This document shows, piece by piece, positions 57,526 through 64,000 of a stretch of 64,000 nt of DNA; the stretch's first letter is position 1, and every line of letters starts with the position of its first letter. Where the stretch lies: NCBI RefSeq assembly GCF_000753735.1, contig NZ_JPIN01000005.1, positions 62,001-126,000 on the forward strand. Reading direction: 5' to 3'. This DNA comes from Pseudidiomarina atlantica (lineage in GTDB: Bacteria; Pseudomonadota; Gammaproteobacteria; Enterobacterales; Alteromonadaceae). Under the pieces are notes generated by a model, which saw nothing but the letters and a program-made list of their open reading frames with translations, did not search any database and was not told the DNA's origin. The translations under genes and the position numbers were made by a program.

Positions 57526-60500
57526 AATTATCGACTGGAGTCTCGGCAACCGCCTGCTGGTGCTTATCGCTGCGCTGTTTGCCGCTTGGTTTGGCTGGCG
57601 TGCAATGACCACCACGCCGTTGGACGCCATTCCCGATTTGTCTGACGTGCAAGTGATTGTCAAAACACCGTACCCAGGGCAGGCCCCGCAATTGGTGGAA
57701 GAGCAAGTGACCTGGCCGTTGGCCAACCTTATGCTCGCAGTTCCCGGCTCGACCGAGGTGCGCGGTTACTCGTTCTTTGGTGATTCCTACTTGTACATCT
57801 TGTTTGAAGAGGGAACCGATATTTATTGGGCGCGCAGTCGTGTGCTGGAGTACCTGAATCAAGCTGCGGAGCGCTTACCCGAGGGGGTTACGCCGCGGCT
57901 CGGCCCCGATGCCAGTGGCGTCGGTTGGGTGTTTCAATATGCGTTAGTCGATCGCAGCGGACAGCGCCATTTGGGTGAGCTTACCAGTCTGCAGGATTGG
58001 TTTCTAAAACAGGAGCTGCAAAGTGTTGAGGGGGTTGCCGAAGTCGCTACTGTGGGTGGCATGGTGCAAGCCTATCAGGTCGTCGTTGACCCTTACCGTT
58101 TGCAATCTTATGGGCTGACGCTTGGGCAAGTACAAGAAACCATAGCCGCTGCAAATCAGGAAGTCGGTGGCGGCATTGTCGAGATGGCCGAAGCCGAATA
58201 CATGGTGCGCGGTACGGGTTACATTCAATCGCTCGAGGATCTGCGTGAGCTGCCCTTGCCAGTGACCAGCACCGCCTACAATGCGGTGACCTTGGCAGAT
58301 GTTGCTACGGTAAGGCGCGGGCCCGTTAGCCGCCGCGGCATTGCTGAACTCAATGGTGAGGGCGAAGTGGTGGGTGGCATTGTGGTGATGCGCCACGGTG
58401 AGAACGCACTGGCAACCATAGAGCGAGTGCGCGATAAGCTCAAGACTTTACAGCAAGGCTTACCCGATGGTGTGGAGATTGTGCCGACCTACGACCGTTC
58501 TGATTTGATTCATCGTGCGGTAGATAACTTAACCACTAAGCTGCTCGAAGAGATGGCCTTTGTCGCGCTCATTACGGTGCTGTTCCTATTGCACTTGCGT
58601 TCCGCTTTAGTCGCAATCATTACCTTGCCGCTAGCGGTGCTGATGAGTTTTATCGTGATGCGCTGGCTCGGCATCAACGCCAACATCATGAGCTTGGGCG
58701 GCATCGCCATAGCCATCGGCGCGCTGGTAGATGCGGCGATAGTGATGGTGGAAAATGCCCACAAGCACTTGCAACACTACCGCGAAGAACACGGCCAGCC
58801 ACCCAAGGGTGCAGCGCACTGGCGCGTGATTCGTGAAGCCACCGTTGAAGTTGGTCCAGCACTGTTTTTGTCATTATTAATTATTACTTTGAGCTTCATT
58901 CCGGTGTTTTCGCTCGAAGCCCAAGAAGGTCGACTGTTTGCGCCACTGGCTTACACCAAAACCTTTGCTATGGCGGCAGCGGCATTACTGGCGATTACCT
59001 TGGTGCCCGTATTGATGGGCTATTTTGTGCGCGGGCGCATTTTGAGCGAGCAACGTAATCCGCTCACGCGTGCCATGATTTGGCTCTATCGTCCGGTCTT
59101 ACACGGCGTGTTGCGCTTCCCGAAAACAGTTATTTTACTTGCACTAGCAGTAACAGTGAGTGGTTACTATCCACTGAGCAAGATGGGCAGTGAATTTATG
59201 CCCACCATGCAAGAAGGTGACTTGCTGTATATGCCAACGACCTTGCCGGGCATCAGCCCACAAGCGGCGGCCGAGTTGTTGCAGCGCACCGACCGTTTGA
59301 TCAAGCAAGTGCCCGAGGTGGAACTTGTGTTCGGCAAAACCGGCCGCGCCGATACCGCCACGGATCCAGCACCTTTGACCATGCTCGAAACCACTATTCA
59401 GTTGAAGCCCGAAAGCGAATGGCGCGACGGCGTTACCTTGACAGATATTATTGCTGAGCTCGATGCTACGGTGCAGGTGCCGGGGATTACCAATGCCTGG
59501 GTGCAGCCGATCAAAACCCGTATCGATATGCTCTCAACGGGTCTAAAAACGCCATTGGGGCTGAAAATTGCGGGCCCCTCGTTGGCCGAAATTCAGCGCA
59601 TTGGCGGTGATCTTGAAGAGCGCTTGTCAGGCGTCGCCGGGGTTGCTTCTGTATATGCCGAACGACCCGCGTCAGGGCGCTATTTAGAGATCCGCCCACA
59701 CTTGGCAGAAGCCGCACGCTACGGTATCGATCAAGCCAGCATTCAGCGCGTCATTCAATTTGCCATCGGCGGTGCGCAAATTGCTGAAACGGTGGAAGGT
59801 ACTGAGCGTTACCCAATCACGTTGCGCTATCCACGCGAGCTGCGGGATCACCTTGAGCGTATCAAGCAACTACCGCTGCTGAGTGCAAGTGGTGCTTGGG
59901 TAACCCTAGAACAGGTCGCAGACGTGCAAGTGACCGACGGTCCAGCGATGATTCGCAGTGAAAACGCACGCCCGACCGGCTGGGTATTTATTGACGTTGA
60001 TAGCGAGGTGCCAGTGGGTGAGGTGATTGCCGCTGCTGAGCCGCTATTGGCCGATTACGAGCTACCGCCGCGCTACTCACTCGCATGGTCGGGGCAGTAT
60101 GAGTCAATGCAACGTGTCGAAGCAAAACTACAGGAAGTAGTACCGGCTACCTTGGCGGTTATTCTGGTGCTGCTGTATTTCACCTTCCGCTCGTTCAAGC
60201 AAGCACTGCTGATTATGGCAACGCTGCCGTTGGCGCTTACGGGTTCGCTGTGGTTTATCTGGTGGCTCGGTTACAACCTGTCGATTGCCGTCGGCGTCGG
60301 TATGATTGCCTTAGCAGGGGTCGCGGCCGAGTTCGGCGTGGTGATGTTGTTGTATTTGAACAACGCCTGGCGCGCACGACAAGCGCGCACTCAAGCGAGC
60401 CTGTATGAGGCTATCGAAGAGGGCGCAGTGTTGCGGGTAAGACCGAAAGCAATGACGGTCATTACCATTATTGCTGGGTTGCTGCCGATTATGCTGAGTC

Positions 60501-60631
60501 ATGGTACCGGCTCGGAAGTCATGCAGCGCATCGCGGCGCCGATGATTGGCGGTATGGTGGTAGCGCCGTTGCTGTCGCTGTTGGTGTTACCGGCGGTGTA
60601 TTGGCTCTGGCACCGCCGGCGCTTGGCTTAA
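57515..60631 (+). CDS. cusA: Copper/silver efflux RND transporter (CusA-like)
   Basis: 1038 residues from ATG 57515 ([18 protein letters not shown]). Twelve membrane helices and two large periplasmic loops. The three methionines that bind Cu(I)/Ag(I) in E. coli CusA correspond to those in [15 protein letters not shown] and TRIDMLSTG, which favours monovalent metals over Zn/Co. [20 protein letters not shown] is the TM4 region. No outer-membrane channel (CusC) or CusF lies in the window, so the pump must borrow a channel. The stop shares bases with that of the convergent RND gene. Confidence 0.94.
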   Translation: MLTKIIDWSLGNRLLVLIAALFAAWFGWRAMTTTPLDAIPDLSDVQVIVKTPYPGQAPQLVEEQVTWPLANLMLAVPGSTEVRGYSFFGDSYLYILFEEGTDIYWARSRVLEYLNQAAERLPEGVTPRLGPDASGVGWVFQYALVDRSGQRHLGELTSLQDWFLKQELQSVEGVAEVATVGGMVQAYQVVVDPYRLQSYGLTLGQVQETIAAANQEVGGGIVEMAEAEYMVRGTGYIQSLEDLRELPLPVTSTAYNAVTLADVATVRRGPVSRRGIAELNGEGEVVGGIVVMRHGENALATIERVRDKLKTLQQGLPDGVEIVPTYDRSDLIHRAVDNLTTKLLEEMAFVALITVLFLLHLRSALVAIITLPLAVLMSFIVMRWLGINANIMSLGGIAIAIGALVDAAIVMVENAHKHLQHYREEHGQPPKGAAHWRVIREATVEVGPALFLSLLIITLSFIPVFSLEAQEGRLFAPLAYTKTFAMAAAALLAITLVPVLMGYFVRGRILSEQRNPLTRAMIWLYRPVLHGVLRFPKTVILLALAVTVSGYYPLSKMGSEFMPTMQEGDLLYMPTTLPGISPQAAAELLQRTDRLIKQVPEVELVFGKTGRADTATDPAPLTMLETTIQLKPESEWRDGVTLTDIIAELDATVQVPGITNAWVQPIKTRIDMLSTGLKTPLGLKIAGPSLAEIQRIGGDLEERLSGVAGVASVYAERPASGRYLEIRPHLAEAARYGIDQASIQRVIQFAIGGAQIAETVEGTERYPITLRYPRELRDHLERIKQLPLLSASGAWVTLEQVADVQVTDGPAMIRSENARPTGWVFIDVDSEVPVGEVIAAAEPLLADYELPPRYSLAWSGQYESMQRVEAKLQEVVPATLAVILVLLYFTFRSFKQALLIMATLPLALTGSLWFIWWLGYNLSIAVGVGMIALAGVAAEFGVVMLLYLNNAWRARQARTQASLYEAIEEGAVLRVRPKAMTVITIIAGLLPIMLSHGTGSEVMQRIAAPMIGGMVVAPLLSLLVLPAVYWLWHRRRLA

Positions 60632-63600
60632 TTTTTGGTATCGGTGTCGGCAGGCGGTACGCGCATCACCAGCGCGTACATCACCGGCACCACAATCAGC
60701 GTGAGCAAGGTGGCAAAGCCTAAACCAAACATGATGACCACTGCCATGCTGACAAAGAAGGCGTCGAACAGCAGTGGGATCATGCCAACAATCGTCGTGA
60801 CTGCGGCCATGAGGACCGGGCGGACGCGGCTGACCGCTGCATCTTCTAGCGCCTTGAGGCGTTCTTTACCGCTGGCAAGTTCAACCCGCACCTGCTCGAG
60901 CAGCACCACACCGTTTTTGATCAACATACCTGACAAGCTTAGGAAGCCAAGCAATGCCATAAAGCCAAACGGCTGACCACTTAGGGCGAGGCCGAGGGTG
61001 ACGCCAATGATACTGAGCGGCACCGTAGTCCACAAAATACCCGCCTGGCGAATCGAGCTAAACAGCAACACGGTAATGATAAACATCACCACAAAGGCCA
61101 AGGGCAGCGCCTGGAACACTGCGCCAGTGGCTTTTTGTGAGGCTTCATATTCACCGCCCCATTCGAGGTCGTAACCGAGCGGTAATTCAATCGCTTCAAT
61201 GTCGGGACGGATCCGCTCGAGCACCATAGCTGCCGTTTCTTCGCCAAAGATGTCATGATCAGCCATGACGGTCAGCGTGCGTTTGCGGTCGCGGCGCAGG
61301 ATCAAGTGATCTTCCGCGCTGAGCGCCATGCCGTTGACGACTTGCGCCAGCGGCACATGCTGCTGCAACGCCTGCGAATAGATTTGTAGCTCTTCCCAAT
61401 CGGCAATTTCACGGCGTTCGTTTGCGGGTGCCCGCACGACAATGGGTAGTAGATTGGTGCCATCGCGGAACAGGCCGACAGTTTGGCCGTTGAAGTTGCG
61501 CTTCAACACGTCATTGACGTCCGCCTTGGTAATGCCAAGTCGACGTGCAGCGGCTTCGTTGAATTGCGGATACAGCACTTTGCTGCGCTGGCGCCAATCG
61601 TTACGCAAATTACGAATACCGTCGTCTTGCGCCATAATGGCTTCAGCTTTGGCGGCCAATTGGTGCAACACCAAGGGGTCAGGACCGCTGAAGCGTGCTT
61701 CAATTTTGGCGGTTTGTGACGGTCCCATTTCGATGGGTTTTAGTTTAAATTCGACATCGGGCTGTTCGGTGTTTAAATAGTTTTCAATGGCGCCATGTAC
61801 TTGCCGTAATTTTTCGGTATCGCTGGCGCGTAAAATCACCTGACCATAGCTCTCGTATGCTTTCTCTACCATGTAGGTGAGGGTAAAACGAGGTGCGCCT
61901 TGACCGACAGTACTGGCGACATAATCGAGCTCCGGAAACTCTTGCATTAGATAGGCTTCAAAATCCTGCAAGCGGCGAGAGGTTGCCCGAATATCAGTGC
62001 CTTCAGGGTACCAAACGTCAACAAACAGCATTGGTGTGGTCGATGGCGGGAAAAACGACTGTTTTACCGTGGTAAAGCCAGCGACCGCAAGTATCAACAA
62101 GCCGAGCATGGCGAGCATGGTGGTTTTGCGCCATGCCAAGAATTTATGTAGGAGTGTGCGATAGCCACGAAATACCCAGTGGTTGTAGACGTGGTCGTCG
62201 TCTTCTGGTTGCTCTTTCGCGGATTTCGCGCGGGCGTCTTTGCGGTACAGCAGGTTGCCTAAAAACGGCGTGAGCGTAATGGCCGTAAACCAGCTCAGCA
62301 GTAACGAAATGAGCAACACCCAAAACAGTGAGTTGGCATATTCACCGCTGGCGTCTTTCGATAAGCCTATCGGCGCAAAGGCAATGACCGCGACGGCGGT
62401 GGCACCGAGCAGGGGCCATTTATTCTGCTGCACAATTTCACTGGCTGCTTGCAGGCGCGACAAACCACGTCGCACGCCGACCAACATCCCTTCGGCAATG
62501 ACGATGGCATTATCCACTAGCATGCCGAGCGCGATAATCAGTGCGCCGAGCGAGACCCGTTGCAGTTGGATATCCATCAGGTACATGAAAATAAAGCTAC
62601 CCAACACGGTGATCAGTAGCACACTGCCAATCAACACTCCGCTGCGTAAACCCATGGTAAGCAATAGCGCTACCACCACAATGGCCACAGCTTCGGCGAG
62701 GTTGAGCAAGAAATTCTTTACCGAACTATCGACTTCGGCGGGCTGATCATAGATCGCTGCGACCTGCATACCGACGGGCTGGGCGTACTGCAGTTCTTGC
62801 AGCCGCTGCTCGATACGCTGACCGACTTCAACCACGTTGACGTCGCTGGCGAACGAGATGCCAAGCCACAATGAGGGCTGCCCTTGGTAACGCACTAAAT
62901 GCGTTGGAATCTCTTGATATTCGCGGCTTACCGTAGCGACATCGCGCAACAAAATGCGTTGTTCGGCACCCGGGTTGCTGATCATGAGATTGGCCAAGTC
63001 ATTCACATTGGCAAACTCACCACTGGTTTGCAGGCGGATACGTTCTTCGCCACTCAGCACGCGACCTGCATCGCTGACCGCATTTTGGGTTTGCAACAGA
63101 TTCACCACTTGCTGCGGACTAATACCGGTATTCGCCAACTTGGCCCGCGAAATCTCGACCACCACTTCTTCTTGTTGCTCACCGGCGACAGTGACTTTGC
63201 CGACACCGTCCACCAATACCAGTTCGCGGCGTAAGAAATCGGTGTAGTCTTTGATATCTTCGTAGCTGTAGCCTTGCCCGCTTATGGCAAGTAGCACACC
63301 ATAGACATCGGCAAAGTCGTCGCGCACCATAGGCTGACCTGCCCCCGGCGGCAAGCGACGGGTCACATCGTTGACTTTGCGGCGTAACTCATCCCAAATC
63401 TGCGGCATATCTTTGGCGCGCAGGGTGGTTTTCATGTCCACCGTAATTTGACTCAGCCCAGGTTTAGAAATCGAGCTGATATGGTCAACGTTGCCGAGTT
63501 CTTGGATGGCATTTTCAATGCGGTAGGTGACTTCCTCTTCAACCTGCTGCGCCGTGGCACCTGGGTAGGTGGTGATCACCATGGCTTTCTTGAGGGTGAA

Positions 63601-63717
63601 CTCGGGGTCTTCGAGACGACCTATGTTGGTAAGCGCTAACACACCGCCTAACAGCAGGAGAAGCAGCAGCATCCAACTGGTGGTGCTGCGTTTGATACTG
63701 TAACGTGCGATATCCAT
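60628..63717 (-). CDS. RND multidrug-type efflux permease (HAE family)
   Basis: 1029 residues with twelve membrane helices and two periplasmic porter loops. The N-terminus (DIARYSIKRSTTSWML, then IGRLEDPEFTLKKAMVITTY) is of the TriC/VexK-like branch. The TM4 proton site reads GMLVDNAIVIAEG, i.e. Asp-Asn where AcrB has Asp-Asp. The TM10 lysine is in SGMLIKNGVVLLEQ. The substrate cannot be predicted. Its start overlaps the adaptor gene stop by one base; its stop overlaps that of cusA (TTAA at 60628-60631). Confidence 0.92.
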   Translation of the reverse strand: MDIARYSIKRSTTSWMLLLLLLLGGVLALTNIGRLEDPEFTLKKAMVITTYPGATAQQVEEEVTYRIENAIQELGNVDHISSISKPGLSQITVDMKTTLRAKDMPQIWDELRRKVNDVTRRLPPGAGQPMVRDDFADVYGVLLAISGQGYSYEDIKDYTDFLRRELVLVDGVGKVTVAGEQQEEVVVEISRAKLANTGISPQQVVNLLQTQNAVSDAGRVLSGEERIRLQTSGEFANVNDLANLMISNPGAEQRILLRDVATVSREYQEIPTHLVRYQGQPSLWLGISFASDVNVVEVGQRIEQRLQELQYAQPVGMQVAAIYDQPAEVDSSVKNFLLNLAEAVAIVVVALLLTMGLRSGVLIGSVLLITVLGSFIFMYLMDIQLQRVSLGALIIALGMLVDNAIVIAEGMLVGVRRGLSRLQAASEIVQQNKWPLLGATAVAVIAFAPIGLSKDASGEYANSLFWVLLISLLLSWFTAITLTPFLGNLLYRKDARAKSAKEQPEDDDHVYNHWVFRGYRTLLHKFLAWRKTTMLAMLGLLILAVAGFTTVKQSFFPPSTTPMLFVDVWYPEGTDIRATSRRLQDFEAYLMQEFPELDYVASTVGQGAPRFTLTYMVEKAYESYGQVILRASDTEKLRQVHGAIENYLNTEQPDVEFKLKPIEMGPSQTAKIEARFSGPDPLVLHQLAAKAEAIMAQDDGIRNLRNDWRQRSKVLYPQFNEAAARRLGITKADVNDVLKRNFNGQTVGLFRDGTNLLPIVVRAPANERREIADWEELQIYSQALQQHVPLAQVVNGMALSAEDHLILRRDRKRTLTVMADHDIFGEETAAMVLERIRPDIEAIELPLGYDLEWGGEYEASQKATGAVFQALPLAFVVMFIITVLLFSSIRQAGILWTTVPLSIIGVTLGLALSGQPFGFMALLGFLSLSGMLIKNGVVLLEQVRVELASGKERLKALEDAAVSRVRPVLMAAVTTIVGMIPLLFDAFFVSMAVVIMFGLGFATLLTLIVVPVMYALVMRVPPADTDTKN

Positions 63718-64000
63718 TACAGACCTCGCTCTTTAACCCAAGGCCGTACTTTTTGTCCTTCGCTGAGCGCGTGCACACCAGCTACCACGATTTGCTCGCC
63801 CGTTTGCAGTCCATCGATGATTTCTATAGCGTCGCCCGTGACCATACCTGTGGTCACTTCACGCTGCTGCACCTGTTGTGATTGAGGATCATAAACCCAC
63901 ACCCGTGGCTTGGCTGCGGCGGCTTCAGTTGGTTCGGAGAACACTGCACTGGTGGGCACACTGATGCCCGCTTGCGGTTTATTGGCGACCGCTTGCGTAT
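63717..64000 (-). CDS. RND efflux periplasmic adaptor, C-terminal part (5' end cut by window)
   Basis: The frame is open from the right edge (TQAVANKPQAGISVPTSAVF) to the stop at 63717, about 94 residues. An internal GTG at 63959 is not the start. The visible part is the membrane-proximal end of an HlyD/MFP adaptor: VPTSAVFSEP, WVYDPQSQQVQQREVTTG, and the final IIDGLQTGEQIVVAGVHALSEGQKV. It is coupled to the RND permease by a stop/start overlap. Confidence 0.88.
   Translation of the reverse strand, partial: TQAVANKPQAGISVPTSAVFSEPTEAAAAKPRVWVYDPQSQQVQQREVTTGMVTGDAIEIIDGLQTGEQIVVAGVHALSEGQKVRPWVKERGL

Overview
The window is a chromosomal segment of a Gram-negative gammaproteobacterium. The gene content and order (petABC-sspAB, lpoA/yraN/diaA/dolP, a full dcw cluster ending in ftsZ-lpxC, nadC/ampDE, pdhR-aceEF-lpd) fit a marine Alteromonadales-type genome. 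Idiomarinaceae is my best guess from remembered protein similarity; I ran no search. Coding density is high, I saw no insertion sequence, prophage, tRNA or CRISPR array, and nearly every gene is intact.

Layout. 1-2936: degQ (cut by the left edge) and zapG on the minus strand, divergent from zapE. 3015-7875: the rplM-rpsI ribosomal operon with promoter and terminator, then the cytochrome bc1 operon petABC with sspA-sspB. 7968-12627: the envelope/replication cluster dolP, diaA, yraN, lpoA (minus), divergent from rsmI, which runs into the RNase P RNA gene. 12627-14921: a membrane GGDEF-EAL protein. 14981-32953: the division and cell wall (dcw) cluster mraZ-rsmH-ftsL-ftsI-murE-murF-mraY-murD-ftsW-murG-murC-ddlB-ftsQ-ftsA-ftsZ plus lpxC, headed by a sigma70-like promoter and MraZ-type direct repeats. 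32965-39044: dciA, an M23 peptidase, secA, mutT, then zapD and coaE on the minus strand. 39044-43832: type IV pilus genes pilD, pilC, pilB and pilA (minus). The pilA leader contains a class I cyclic di-GMP riboswitch (GEMM-I). 43836-53169: nadC, ampD-ampE, and the pyruvate dehydrogenase operon pdhR-aceE-aceF-lpdA with a PdhR operator.

From 53200 to the right edge the content looks more accessory. It holds an encapsulated-ferritin-type protein with no encapsulin gene beside it, an M13 zinc metallopeptidase lipoprotein, a small Cys/His/Met-rich secreted protein, a CusBA-type copper/silver RND pump, and a convergent second RND pump whose adaptor is cut by the right edge.

The main unusual signals are: (1) the GEMM-I riboswitch on pilA, in the same window as a GGDEF-EAL enzyme; (2) the stand-alone EncFtn-like ferritin; (3) a family of intergenic palindromes built of tandem heptamers (CGTTANT / AATAACG), two copies of which abut start codons (pdhR and the M13 peptidase); (4) very acidic linkers and an internal perfect hairpin in aceF; (5) several tightly overlapped signals, such as a probable rnpB -10 element formed by the rsmI stop codon.
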